Origin: Podarcis raffonei
Lineage: Eukaryota; Chordata; Lepidosauria; Squamata; Lacertidae
NCBI RefSeq assembly: GCF_027172205.1
Contig: NC_070614.1
Span: 37,330,001 to 37,394,000 of the forward strand
Reading direction: 5' to 3'
Length of the DNA: 64,000 nucleotides
Numbering within the stretch: the first letter of the stretch is position 1; the number at the start of each line of letters is the position of its first letter. Made by a program: the position numbers and the translations under genes. Below are positions 32,486-44,094 of the stretch, piece after piece. A model generated the notes under the pieces. It saw nothing but the letters and a program-made list of their open reading frames with translations. It did not search any database and was not told where the DNA came from.

Positions 32486-34016
32486 TGTGGTTGCTGACCT
32501 TGAGCCAGACATCCTGGAGAGTGAAGTCAAATGGGCCTTAGAAAGCATTGCTAATAACAAGGCCAGTGGAAGTGATGATATTCCAGGTGAACTATTTAAA
32601 ATTTTAAAAGATGATGCTGTTAAGGTGCTACACTCAATATGCCAGCAAATTTGGAAAACTCAGCAGTGGCAAGAGGATTGGAGAAGATCAGTCTACATCC
32701 CAATCCCAAAGAAGGGCAGTGCCAAAGAATGCTCCAACTACCGCACAATTGCACTCATTTCACACGCTAGCAAGGTTATGCTTAAAATTCTACAAGGCAG
32801 GCTTAAGCAGTATGTGGACCGAGAACTCCCAGAAGTGCAAGCTGGATTTCGAAGGGGCAGAGGAACCAAAGACCAAATTGCAAACATGCACTGGATTATG
32901 GAGAAAGTTAGAGAGTTCCAGAAAGACATCTACTTCTCCTTCATTGACTATGCAAAAGCCTTTGACTGTGTCGACCACAGCAAACTATGGCAAGTTATTA
33001 AAGAAATGGGAGTGCCTGATCACCTCATCAGTCTCCTGAGAAATCTCTACGTGGGACAAGAAGCTACAGTTAGAACTGGATATGGAACAACTGACTGGTT
33101 CAAAATTGGGAAAGGAGTACGGCAAGGCTGTATATTGTCTCCCTGCTTATTTAACTTATATACAGAATTCATCATGTGAAAGGCTGGGCTGGATGAATCC
33201 CAAGCCGGAATTAAGCTCACTGGAAGAAATATCAGCAACCTCAGATATGCAGATGACACAACCTTGATGGCAGAAAGTGAGGAGGAATTAAAGAACCTTT
33301 TAAAGAGGGTGAAAGAGGAGAGCGCAAAATATGGTCTGAAGCTCAACATCAAAAAAACGAAGATCATGGCCACTGGTCCCATCACCTCCTGGCAAATAGA
33401 AGGGGAAGAAATGGAGGCAGTGAGAGATTTTACTTTCTTCGGCTCCATGATCACTGCAAATGGTGACAGCAGTCACGAAATTAAAAGATGCCTGCTCCTT
33501 GGGAGAAAGGCAATGGCAAACCTAGACAGCATCTTAAAAAGCAGAGACATCACCTTGCCAACAAAGGTCCGTATAGTTAAAGCCATGGTCTTCCCAGTAG
33601 TGATATATGGAAGTGAGAGCTGGACCATCAAGAAGGCTGATAGCCGAAGAATTGATGCTTTTGAATTATGGTGCTGGAGGAGACTCTTGAGAGTCCCATG
33701 GACTGCAAGAAGATCAAACGCATCCATTCTGAAGGAAATTAGCCCTGAGTGCTCACTGGAAGGACAGATTGTGAAGCTGAGGCTCCAGTACTTTGGCCAC
33801 CTCATGAGAAGAGAAGACTCCCTGGAAAAGACCCTGATGCTGGGAAAGATGGAGGGCAGAAGGAGAAGGGGACGACAGAGGACGAGATGGTTGGACAGTG
33901 TTCTCAAAGCCACAAACATGAGTCTGACCAAACTGCGGGAGGGAGTGGAAGACAGAAGTGCCTGGCGTGCTCTAGTCCATGGGGTCATGAAGAGTCAGAC
34001 ACGAATAAACGACTAA
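32460..34016 (+). pseudogene. BovB reverse transcriptase and C-terminal region
   Basis: One frame carries NNKASGSDDIPGELFK, IPIPKKGSAKECSNYRTIAL, FIDYAKAFDCVDH and GVRQGCILSPCLFNLY. It meets a stop at 33177-33179 and continues in the same frame with NLRYADDTTLMAE, which includes the catalytic YADD. The C-terminal region, with GSESWTIKKAD and WRRLLRVPWTARRS, ends at 34016. It is non-functional as it stands because of the stop and the missing endonuclease half. Confidence 0.85.
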
Positions 34017-34203
34017 AACAAAACACCTTGATATCTGGTTCTATTCTACCTGTCCATCCAGTTCCCAGCAAAGAATCCAACTTTCCCATGTTCTGTTCCT
34101 CGTGGTGGGGAGAGGGGAGTGACCTTTGCTTCTCCATCCCCTCCACTGTTCCATCTCTCCACCACCTAGTCTTGCTTCTTGCATGTGTCCCCCCCCCCGC
34201 CAT

Positions 34204-34204
<1 letters not shown>

Positions 34205-34240
<36 letters not shown>
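34205..34240. repeat. (CA)n microsatellite
   Basis: About 18 CA units. A TG/CA-type microsatellite also occurs at the equivalent place in the copy at 44490-44523 and a short, impure one in copy A near 20712-20724, so length changes happened after duplication. Confidence 0.95.
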
Positions 34241-34241
<1 letters not shown>

Positions 34242-34270
34242 CAAAGAGATCCCTCAGCATTCTTTCTCAC

Positions 34271-34420
34271 CTGGTCACAGGGAAAATTAACTTGGTGCTT
34301 GAAGTTGCAGCCAGTCTCCAGAGGTGTTCTGAGAAATGTGGGCAGGACTCCAGGAAAAAGTGCATCTGTTTTTATCTGCCTCTATGTAGCAGTGCACCCC
34401 TCCTGGTAGAATGGCCCTAT
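34271..34420 (-). promoter_or_regulatory. Candidate promoter and 5' UTR exon of FUT-B
   Basis: Minus-strand copy of the module at 20515-20665. It has a TATA-like GATAAAA (34376-34370), the exon-like body, and a donor-like CCAG/GTGAG with the exon ending at 34271. A fossil chromovirus fragment starts only ~70 bases upstream of the TATA-like site. Confidence 0.4.
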
Positions 34421-34443
34421 TTTCATTGGAGAAATGTTGGAGG

Positions 34444-37400
34444 CTGTCTTCAGCGAGAAGGAGGCGGATAGACTACCCCCCCATAGGCCCTTTGACTGCC
34501 AAATCAACCTACTCCCAGGGGCTCAGCTGCCAGTGGGTAAACTGTATGCCATGTCGGACAGGGAGATGCAGGAGTTGCGGGAATTTATTGACAAGAACTT
34601 GAAAAGAGGTTTCATAAGAGAATCAAAGGCGGTGGGGGGCAGTCCGGTGTTCTTTGTGGACAAAAAGGATACAAATCAGCCCAGGCTCGTTGTGGACTAC
34701 CGGGGCGTCAACCTGGTGTCAGAACCCATGACCTTTCCAATGCCCAGGATTGACGACATTTTAACACGGGTGAGGCAGGGGAAAATTTTTACCAAGCTGG
34801 ACCTCAGGGGGGCATACAATTTGATCAGGATGAGGGAGGGGGACGAATGGAAAACCACCATGTTCACCCCCCTAGGAGCCTTCGAATACTTAGTTATGCC
34901 ATTCAGATTACAGTCCGGCTCCGCCTGCTTTCAAGCTTTCATGCACCACGTGTTGGGGTCCCTGCTGTACAAAAACTGCGTAGCCTTCTTGGACGACGTC
35001 TTAATTTATTCTGACAATGAGAAGCAGCATGTCAAAGACGTCAGGGAAGTGCTAAAGAGACTGCAGAAGCACCAGTTGTGGGTCAAGCTGGAAAAATGCC
35101 AATTTCACACAAGGGAGGTCGAGTTTCTGGGGTACAAGTTGTCAGACAAGGGTCTAGCTATGGACCCCAGCAAGGTGCAGGCGGTACTGGAATGGAAGGC
35201 CCCCAAGACCCGGAAGGACGTGCAGAGGTTCCTAGGGTTCAGCAACTTTTACAGGAAGTTCATCAAGAACTTCGCTCATTTAACAGCACCCATCACAGAC
35301 TGTCTCAGCAGCAAAAAGAAGTTCGTCTGGACGGAAGGGGCCCAGCGATCCTTTGAAAGCCTGAAGAAAGCATTCGCGTCGGAAGAGCAACTCCTGCACG
35401 TGGATCTGGAGAAGCCCATGAGGCTAGAGACCGACGCGTCAGACAGGGCCATAGGAGCCGTACTTTTGCAGCCCGGAACCCAGCAAGAGTGGAGGCCGTG
35501 CGCCTTTTTCTCGAGGAAGCTGAACAAGTCGGAGCAGAACTACACGGTGTATGTCCGCGAACTGCTAGCTATCTATGCAGCGTTTCACCGGTGGAGACAC
35601 CTGTTGATAGGGGCGTGGCACAAGATCCAGGTTTGCACGGATCACAAGAACTTGGAGTACTGGAGGACTGCGCGAGTACTCAACCAGAGACAGATTCGAT
35701 GGGCACAAGAGTTCTCCAAGTTTTCCTTCGAGATCCGGTATGTGCCGGGAGCGGAGAATGTTAGAGCCGATGCTCTCTCCCGGAAGCCGGAGTACATGGA
35801 AGGAGAGGGACCGCCGGAAGCCCGACACGTGTTCCCCGAGGACAGATGGGTGTGTGGGGGAGTGTTGGTTGGGAAACGAGAACTGGCCGGTCTCACCAGG
35901 GACGACGAGTTCGCCCAAACTAAAATCAGGGCACTACGGGAAGGAAGGGAAAACCAGGGAGAATTTGAGGAAAAGGAAGGGGTACTGTACTATAAGGGAG
36001 CGCTGTACGTACCGGGGGAGACATTGAGGGGAAGGGTACTCAAACAACTCCACGACAACCCAACAGCAGGGCACTTTGGTCAGCACAAGACCATGCTGCT
36101 TGTCACCAGGCAGTTCTGGTGGCCAAGGGTGAGGGAAGATGTACGGGAGTACGTACGGGGGTGCGACCGCTGCCAGAGGGCAAAGGGGGAGAGGGCGGCA
36201 CCTGCAGGGCTACTGGAACCCTTACCTACACCAGGAAGACCCTGGGAGGTGATCTCCATAGATTTTATGACTGATTTGCCCAAATCAAGAGGGAAGACAG
36301 CAGTCATGGTAGTAGTCGACCTACTGACAAAAATGTGCCATTTTATACATTGCTCGCATGCGGTGACGGCAGAGGAAACGGCCAGATTGTTTGTAGATCA
36401 CATATTCAGGTTGCATGGGACTCCCTCGAAGGTCATCTCAGATCGCGGGAAACAATTTACTTCAAGGTTCTGGAGGAAGCTCATGAGCTTGCTGCAGGTC
36501 GAGGTGGGGTTCTCGACGGCGAGACACCCGGAAACCAACAGACAAGCGGAACGAGCGAACAGTATACTCCAACAATACCTACGCTGCTATGTCAGCGAGA
36601 GACAGAACGATTGGGTAGAGAAACTAGCACTGGCTGAATTTGCATACAACAACGCTGAACACGTGTCCACGGGAATGAGCCCATTCATGGCCAATTATGG
36701 GTGTCACCCCCGGGCCTTCCCGGGGAGAGGGGAGGAAGGGTGGAGCGTACCTGCAGCAGAGCAGTTTGTGGAAGAAATGGAGGCCTTGCACCAGCAACTC
36801 CAGATGAATTTGGAGAGGGCCAAAGAAATTTACAAGAGGCAGGCAGACAAGCACCGTCGGGAAGGGGAGACCATACGGGTGGGGGACCGGGTGTGGTTAT
36901 CAACCCGAGGGTTACCCTTTAAGGGAGGGTGCAAGAAGTTGCAGCCGAGGCGACTGGGACCTATTGAGGTAACACAGCAGGTGAACCCCGTGGCATATAG
37001 GCTCAAGCTGCCTGACAGCATGAAGTTACACCCGGTGTTCCATAGGTCCCTACTCTCTCCGTACAGGGAGGGGCGGGAATTCCTGGGACGAGAGGGAGAA
37101 GTCACCACACACCCGCAAGTAGAGGAGAAAGAACACCACAACCAAGCCACGGAAACACTCGATTCCAGGTGGCGGGGGCGCAGAGTAGAGTACTTGGTCG
37201 CTTGGGAGGGGGAACCCCGGTCTGAAGACACGTGGGTTCCCGCGGAGGCAATCAATGACGGGTATCTAGTGGAAGAGTTCCACAGTCGGTTCCCACGCAA
37301 ACCAAAACCACCAGCGAGATTCTGGGAGGAGCAATTTGGCACCACCGACGACGAGGAGGAGTTCGAGGGTTTTCCTGACTCCGAAGAGGAGGGAGGAGAA

Positions 37401-38030
37401 GCGTTGGAGAGGGAGGATTCAGACTGGGAGGCCCACCCCGCGAGGAGAGATCAGAGAGGGTGGGAAGCGGGTTTTGAATCCTCTGAGGTTAGCGACAGCT
37501 CCATCCGAGGATTTCCCGCATCGTCGGCCGAGGACAGGGACGAAGTTGGATCCAGAGGTCGGGCCGGAGGTGGAGGGGGTTCTGGGGAGGAGATGGATGT
37601 CAGGGAACTGCCATCGGAACGAGAGGAGGAGGAGGGGCTCCACGACGATGCTGGAGAGGGGCCAAGTAGGGAGAGAGGCAGGTCTCCTGTTGGGGAAGAA
37701 ATTCAGCGCGACACCAGGGATGGAGGGGGGCCAATGGGGGAAGCGGAGAGCAGGCTCAGAGACTCTTCACTGGACACCAGCGGAGAGAGCACAGGTCCTC
37801 CGATACCCACGCCCACCCTGCGCAGAAGGCTTCCGCGCAGGGAGGCTAGGAGGAGACTGGGCGTCAAACAACTTTTATGTTGGAAAAGGTTGAAGAAACG
37901 CCCACTGTCGGATTCTGCCAGCGACTGAGCAGCCACGAAGTGAGGGGCTGTCCAGCCAGGAAAGGTTTAACCAGGCCACCTACCCAGGAGTGGCGGCAAC
38001 TTACGCACGAGCAACCCCATAACCATTAGA
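34444..38030 (+). mobile_element. Ty3/Gypsy chromovirus fossil fragment, no LTRs
   Basis: The 3' part of a chromovirus polymerase region. Parts in order: reverse transcriptase (about 34.6-35.2 kb), RNase H (about 35.4-35.8 kb), integrase with zinc-binding and core parts (about 36.0-36.6 kb), a chromodomain (about 37.15-37.3 kb) and an acidic/charged tail ending near 37928. Both LTRs, gag and protease are absent, so it is broken as an element. The remaining coding part looks whole, which suggests a young insertion. A possible 4 bp GAGG repeat sits at the edges (34440-34443 and 38031-38034). It interrupts the terminal fragment of a CCCTCCAA-type MITE, and the uninterrupted paralog is at 44275-44285. 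Confidence 0.88.
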
Positions 38031-38040
38031 GAGGGTATGG

Positions 38041-38430
38041 AGTTTTCTGACCACCAAGCTGTCTGAAGGCAATCCTGGTCTCAGGGAAGAATTAAGCTGG
38101 CGCTCTAAGTTGCAGCCAGTCTCAGAGGTGTTCTGAGAAATGTGGGCAGGACTTCTGAAAAAGTACACCTCATCTTATCTGCCTCCCTGTAGCATTGCAC
38201 CTCTCCTGTGGGACTTGCCCTGCCTGAGTAAGAATACGGAAGAGCCTTTTCCGATCTATTAAATATATAGAGTTACCATACTTAATTCCACATTTCAAGT
38301 TTCATTACCAATGACCTGCCAATTATTTTAACTGTTTACAATTATTTTTTTAAATAAATTCAGTATTTACTCCAGTCTTAAGAAATGATTAAAGTTAAAC
38401 TGTATAACATCTTGTAAAACCGATAAAAAT

Positions 38431-38470
<40 letters not shown>

Positions 38471-38930
38471 GAATAAAGAAGAGCCATAGATACCAAAAGG
38501 CTGGCATGCTAACCATATTTTTACAAGGAATTATTGCTTTTCTGCAGACCTGTCATAAAACCCATGCAGAAACCTTTGCAGATAATAATTTAGCAATCCT
38601 AAATGGCCATTTCCCACACCAGATACATGCATCCGACTTCAGAACTGGCCAGGGCTTCCTGGCCACTTGTTTTCCGCCTGTACTCGGAGCAACAATAATA
38701 ATAAAAGTCCAACTGTTAATGCAGGTTTTTTCTAATCACTTAGAATCGTCCCTTAAGGTGTCCGTGGCCTTAATACAGTGCTTTGAGTCTTCTGTAACTC
38801 CATGCAAGCTTGCAATGTGGCGACGGCTGAAGAATTCTGAATTCTGGGAAACACCCATTTTGTTTTGAAGAATAGCTCAAGTCTTAAGCTCGTGGTTTTG
38901 GAGAGCAATATTAATATTAATAATATCATA
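38041..38930. repeat. Duplicated block (promoter-like module plus S1), copy 1
   Basis: Holds, minus strand, a module copy at 38098-38235 without the donor-like site, a conserved stretch 38236-38430, a (TAA)n at 38434-38471 and block S1 at 38500-38905. It is repeated in tandem at 39965-40870 and mirrored at 42560-44250. The 120-codon frame in S1 has no domain. Confidence 0.8.
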
Positions 38931-38934
38931 ATTT

Positions 38935-39200
38935 ATTATTTGTACCCCGCCCATCTGGCTGGGTTTCCCCAGCCACTCTGGGCAGCTTCCCGCAAAGATT
39001 AAGAATACATTAAAATGTCACACATTAAAAACTTCCCTTCAGGTGTCTTCTAATTGTTAGGTAGTTGTTTATCTCTTTGACATCTGATGGGAGGGCCTTC
39101 CACAGGGCAGGTGCCACTACTGAGAAGGCTCTCTGCCTGGTTCCCTGTAGCTTTGCTTCTTGCAATGAGGGAACTGCCAGAAGGATTTACAAAGCTTTAC
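38935..39200 (-). mobile_element. L2/CR1-type LINE fragment
   Basis: 'accccgcccatctggctggg', TTTCCCCAGCCACTCTGGG and, further in, 'ttccacagggcaggtgccac' and 'ctgcctggttccctgtagct', which match the complement of 49990-50290. Minus orientation. Confidence 0.75.
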
Positions 39201-39530
39201 AATGCATGGAATATATCTTGTGAAATCTCCAGAAGCCAGAGACAGGGACCTGATGAAAGGGAGCATCCATCTCCTCTAGAGAGGGCAGATCATGACCCAC
39301 CTGTTTGGCAAGACGTAAGTGGGGGCCCTGATAAGGCTGCTAAGCAGCGGCTACGGGATACAGGAGAAAATGCATGGTGTTACTCAGAAAGAACAACTAC
39401 TGCACCAGTCCACTTGCTCTTCTACTTCTAACTAATTAACTAAATTCAAATGGCTCGATTACATTTCTGCCTAGACTTGCTGAAATAAGCGAAAAATTAC
39501 AATGTAAGTAGAAAACAAGATAATCCTCTG
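39200..39530. repeat. Part of inverted duplicated block
   Basis: The reverse complement matches 42240-42560 and 47220-47540, for example 'gggcagatcatgacccacct' and 'ctgataaggctgctaagcag'. No gene. Confidence 0.75.
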
Positions 39531-39945
39531 AAATAATTTATTATTTATACTTCACCCATCTGGCTGGGTTTCCCCAGCCACTCTGGGCGGCTCACAACAG
39601 AATATTAAAAATACGATAAAACATCAAACGTTAAAAACTTCCCTTAAATAGGGCTGTGTTAGTCAGATAGGTGTTTATTTCCTTGACATCTGATGGGAGG
39701 GTGTTCCCATCCCACCAGGGTGCCTGTGAATATGAAATAGTATAAAACACTTTGACAAATCTAAAACGATATTACACAAAATAGGATGGTGCAACAGATA
39801 GTTCTGATAGAACTCAGTGTGTAGAGACTATATGTTATACAGGAGCATAGATCGCCCTCTGCCTGCAAAGCCTGTTCCAGAAGCTTGTCTCAGGAGACAG
39901 CCACACATGGGATTTGATGAATAAATTGTATATGTTGCTTTTTCT
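39530..39945 (-). repeat. L2/CR1 LINE tail plus duplicated flank
   Basis: Homologous to 40885-41275 in direct orientation and to 25380-25775 in reverse. It contains the LINE tail complement and 'aggagcatagatcgccctct'. Confidence 0.75.
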
Positions 39946-39964
39946 TGCCGAAAGCAACACAGTC

Positions 39965-40357
39965 GGCAAAGAGATCCCTCAGCATTGTTTCTCACCTGGT
40001 CACAGGGAAAAATTAACTTGGTGCTCGAAGTTGCAGCCAGTCTCCAGAGGTGTTCTGAGAAATGTGGGCAGGACTCCAGAAAAAAGTGCATCTGGTTTTA
40101 TCTGCCTCCCTGTAGCATTGCACCCCTCCTGTGGGACTTGCCCTGCCTGAGTAAGAATAAGGAAGAGCCTTTACCCATCTATTAAATATCTAGAGTTACC
40201 ATACTTAATTCCACATTTCAAGTGTCATTACCAATGACCTGCCAATTATTTTAACTGTTTACAATTATTTTTTTAAATAAATTCAGTATTTACTCCAGTC
40301 TTTTCAGAAATGGTTAAAGTTAAAATGTATAAAATCTTGTAAAACCGATAAAAATGT

Positions 40358-40396
<39 letters not shown>

Positions 40397-40870
40397 GAAT
40401 AAAGTAGAGCCATAGATACCTAAAGGCTGGCATGCTAACCATATTTTTACAAGGAATTACTGCTTTTCTCCAGACCTGTCATAAAACCCATGCAGAAACC
40501 TTTGCAGATAATAATTTAGCAATCCTAAATGGCCATTTCCCACACCAGATACATGCATCCGACTTCAGAACTGCCCGGGGCTTCCTGGCCACTTGTTTTC
40601 CGCCTGTACTCGGAGCAACAATAATAATAAAAGTCCGCCTGTTAAAGCAGTGTATCTTACTAACTGAATGCAGAATTTCTCTAATCACTTAGAATCGTCC
40701 CTTAAGGTGTCCATGGCCTTAATACAGCGCTTTGAGTCTTCTGTAACTCCATGCAAGCTTGCAATGTGGCGACGGCTGAAGAATTCTGAATTCTGGGAAA
40801 CACCCATTTTGTTTTGAAGAATAGCTCAAGTCTTAAGCTCGTGGTTTTGGAGAGCAATATTAATATTAAT
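39965..40870. repeat. Duplicated block, copy 2, with promoter-like module
   Basis: A tandem copy of 38041-38930. The minus-strand module at 39975-40150 keeps the donor-like CCAG/GTGAG but its TATA-like site is altered (reads GATAAAA on the minus strand near 40100). No FUT coding sequence is attached. (TAA)n is at 40361-40397 and S1 at 40425-40855. Confidence 0.8.
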
Positions 40871-40884
40871 AATATCATAATTTA

Positions 40885-41275
40885 TTATTTGTACTCCGCC
40901 CGTCTGGCTGGGTTTCCCCAGCCACTCTGGGCGGCTCACAACAGAATATTAAAAATACGATAAAACATCAAACCTTAAAAACCTCCCTTAAATAGGGCTG
41001 TGTTAGTCAGATAGGTGTTTATTTCCTTGACATCTGATGGGAGGGTGTTCCCATCCCATCAGGGTGCCTGTGAATATGAAATAGTATAAAACACTTTGAC
41101 AAATCTAAAACGATATTACACAAAGTAGGATGGTGCAACAGATGGTTCTGATAGAACTCAGTGTGTAGAGACTATATGTTATACAGGAGCATAGATCGCC
41201 CTCTGCCTGCAAAGCCTGTTCCAGAAGCTTGTCTCAGGAGACAGCCACACATGGGATTTGATGAATAAATTTTAT
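40885..41275 (-). repeat. L2/CR1 LINE tail plus duplicated flank, second copy
   Basis: Direct repeat of 39530-39945 with few differences, showing that the LINE insertion predates this duplication. Confidence 0.75.
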
Positions 41276-41299
41276 ATGTTGCTTTTTCTTGCTGAAGGC

Positions 41300-41860
41300 A
41301 ACTCAAAGCAATTTTCAGCCAAACAAACATGTATGAGTTTTGTTCTGGTCCACAGTCAAAGTGTGTGTGAAACAAGGAAGGTGGGAAGGTGAGTCTGGCA
41401 TGTGTTTGGATCATGATCTGCTCTAGTTGCAAGGACAAAGTTGCGCAGAAATTTTCTAATGTGTGTAAGCACAAGCTGCCAGTAAGCAAAACAAGTGCTA
41501 GACAAATTGATTTTAAAACGGCAAACTGGTTTTACAAACTTGCGAAACTCTTATTGGAACTTTTGCAATTCCCCACTATATTTGAGGAAGTGATCTGGGT
41601 GCTTGTTCAGCTTCAACTAATGCTTACAAGTTGTACCATATTTTGCACACCGTGTTTCGCACAGATCAGCAGGATGACTCATAAAACGAAGGGATGCTGC
41701 TGACCTGTGTTTCAGAAAATTATCTTGTTTTCTGCTTACTCCGTATTTTTTTTGTTTACTTCAACAAGTCTACACAGAAATGTAATCGAGTCATTTCCAT
41801 TTAATTAAAATTAAAATTAATTTAAATCCAATTAATTAATTTAAATTTCGCCAATGAAAA
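41300..41860. other. No gene; partial duplicated sequence
   Basis: 41560-41800 matches 47050-47290 and 42170-42310 in part ('gcttcaactaatgc', 'gctgacctgtgtttcaga'). The frame over 41389-41703 has no domain. Confidence 0.55.
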
Positions 41861-41869
41861 TAGGGGCAC

Positions 41870-41995
41870 CGTACCTGGAGGGGTGCACTGCTACATGGAG
41901 GCAGATATAAAAAGCTTTACTACTTTCCTGAGTCCTGCCCACATTTCTCAGTATACCCCTGGAGCCTGGCTGCAACTTAGCAATGCTGCGGGATC
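41870..41995 (+). promoter_or_regulatory. Orphan promoter-like module
   Basis: A plus-strand copy of the FUT upstream module with a good TATA-like GATATAAAAAG (about 41905-41915) and 'gtcctgcccacatttctcag'. The donor-like site is lost. No coding sequence follows; a (TC)n(TG)n tract is next. Confidence 0.35.
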
Positions 41996-42001
41996 TCTTT
42001 G

Positions 42002-42005
<4 letters not shown>

Positions 42006-42078
<73 letters not shown>
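42006..42078. repeat. (TC)n(TG)n compound microsatellite
   Basis: A run of TC for about 41 bases and then TG for about 31 bases, at the position where other module copies carry a simple TG/CA tract. Confidence 0.95.
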
Positions 42079-42079
<1 letters not shown>

Positions 42080-42149
42080 ATCTGTGTGTGTTTGAGGGCA
42101 TGAGAGAGAGGGTAAAACACGTGCAAGAAGCAAGACTAGTTGTACCGTG

Positions 42150-42880
42150 TGTGGAACACCCTGTTCCCTACAGGTGAGCAGGATGACTCTCCTGATATGC
42201 ATCTCACATAAAATGAAGTGATGGCGCTGACCTGTGTTTCAGAGGATTATCATGTTTTCTGCTTACATTGTAATTTTTTGTTTATTTCAACAAGTCTAGT
42301 AATTGAGTCATTTGAATTTAGTTAATTAGTTAAAAGTAGAAGAGCAAGTGGACTGGTGCTGTAGTTGTTCTTTCTGAGTAACACCATGCATGTACTCCTG
42401 TATCCTCTTGCCGCTGCTTAGCAGCCTTATCAGGGCCCTCACTTACGTCTTGCCAAACAGGTGGGTCATGATCTACCCTCTCTAGAGGAGATGGATGCTC
42501 CCTTTCACCAGGTCCCTGTCTATGGCTTCTGGAGATATCACTAAATATATTCCATGCATTGTGAAGCTTCAGTCTCCAAAAACCACAAGCTTAAGACTTG
42601 AGCTATTTTTCAAAACAAAATGGGTGTTTCCCAGAATTCAGAATTCTTCAGCCGTCGCCACATTGCAAGCTTGCATGGAATTCCCGAAGACTCAAAGCGC
42701 TGTATTAAGGCCATGGACACCTTAAGGGACGATTCTAAGTGATTAGAGAAATCCTGCATTCAGTTAGTAAGATGCACTGCTTTAAGAGGTGGACTTTTAT
42801 TATTCTTGTTGCTTCAAGTGCAGGCAGAAAACAAGTGGGCAGGAAGCCCCGGGCAGTTCTGAAGTCGGATGCATGTATCT
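42150..42880 (+). repeat. ~730 bp direct repeat, left copy, upstream of FUT-C
   Basis: Near-identical in order to 47125-47860: 'ccctacaggtgagcaggatg', 'ctttctgagta', 'gatggatgctccctttcacc' and 'ccatggacaccttaaggg'. With the right copy it brackets FUT-C. No coding domain. Confidence 0.85.
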
Positions 42881-43051
42881 GGTGTGGGAAATGGCCATTT
42901 AGGATTGCTAAATTATTATCTGCAAAGGTTTCTGCATGGGTTTTATGACAGGTCTGCAGAAAAGCAATAATTCCTTGTAAAAATATGGTTAGCATGCCAG
43001 CCTTTTGGTATCTATGGCTCATCTTTATTCTATTATTATTATTATTATTAT

Positions 43052-43872
43052 TGTCAGAGGCTCAGGAGCAGAAGAGCAGGGGAGAGAGCAAATAGAGAGC
43101 GGAGGAGAGGAATCAGAGGGGAGCGTAGGGGAATATGACAGTGGCCCGAGAGATTCCATGAGCTTCTCCAGCGAATCAGAAGATTCCCAGGAGGGGGCGC
43201 CTATGGTAATGGTGAGGGGGGTCCCAGGGGGGACGCTCCATTAACAAGGGACCAGAGGGGACTCCCAAGGGAGTAGCGGAGGATCAGGACCAGTTCCCCC
43301 ACCAGAGCACAGTGGGAGGGAAGAGTCACATGAGTCAGGACCAGCTTCTCCTCCAGCGGGGAGAGAAGATGAGTCAGGGGTAACCACGCCCCCATCGGGA
43401 AGTGGGGAAACGGAGGGAAGGCCAGGTCCAGCTAGCCTCCCCGAAAGAGGGAGCAGTGACACAAGTGTAACGGTCAGAAGGAAAGTGGGAGGCTGCGCGC
43501 GCGCGCCAAGTTCAAATGTGGAGGAGCGCGGGACAGCAGAAAACCCGGATTGGGAGCCAGGTCCTAAAGCCCGAAGGAGGGGGGGAGAAGAGTCAGGGGA
43601 TTCAGCGTCAGAGGAATCTAGGAGGGCTGAAACTCCGACTAGCAGGAGGACCCAGAGAAAGAAGGAACAGAGGAAGAGGTGGAGTAAGGCTAGAATCTTA
43701 AGCTGGTGTCAGGGGGGAGGAGATTCAGATGGGACTTCTACGGTCTAAGGCATAGACGTAGCGTTGCGCACTGTGCGTCTGGAAATGAAACTGAACTTCA
43801 ATAAAGACTTTTTTACTTGAGGAAGAAGCAGCGTTGGTCTTGTGTGAGCTGGGACCTTGGGCAGCGCTGACA
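43052..43872 (+). mobile_element. Solo LTR of an LTR retrotransposon
   Basis: An 821 bp segment with TGTCAG...CTGACA ends, a polyadenylation-type AATAAA near its 3' end and 5 bp ATTAT copies on each side (43047-43051 and 43873-43877, inside an ATT repeat). Intact sites without it are at 38434-38471 and 40361-40397, reversed. There are no internal genes, as expected after LTR-LTR recombination. Its relation to the chromovirus fragment at 34444 is unknown. Confidence 0.75.
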
Positions 43873-44094
43873 ATTATTATTAAACATTTTTATCGGTTTT
43901 ACAAGATTTTATACAGTTTAACTTTAATCATTTCTTAAGACTGGAGTAAATACTGAATTTATTTAAAAAAATAATTGTAAACAGTTAAAATAATTGGCAG
44001 GTCATTGGTAATGAAACTTGAAATGTGGAATTAAGTACGGTAACTCTAGATATTTAATAGATCGGAAAAGGCTCTTCCTTATTCTTACTCACGC

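Larger units (their letters stand above)
30158..34024 (+). mobile_element. BovB (RTE) LINE with an L1 nested in it
   Basis: A LINE with 13 bp target duplications ACCTTGATATCTG at 30145-30157 and 34025-34037. Its 5' end is split by an L1 (30167-31554). After 31571 come about 180 bases of BovB-type leader, then a jump directly into the middle of the endonuclease (near 31750), so the element is internally deleted. Coding runs through the endonuclease part, reverse transcriptase and C-terminal region, ending with 'gaagagtcagacacg' and a short A/C-rich tail. Paralogous sites at 20890-20916 and 44690-44715 are uninterrupted. Confidence 0.9.

Noticed and set aside
37336-37893. 185-codon overlapping frame at the end of the chromovirus fragment
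   Set aside because: Out-of-frame shadow of the GC-rich charged tail. No independent support.
34444-37928. The 1.1-thousand-codon frame as a host gene
   Set aside because: Reverse transcriptase, RNase H, integrase and chromodomain in that order identify a Ty3/Gypsy chromovirus fossil.
43485-43748. 87-codon frame inside the solo LTR as a gene
   Set aside because: Lies wholly within the LTR. Composition is charged and low-complexity with no domain.
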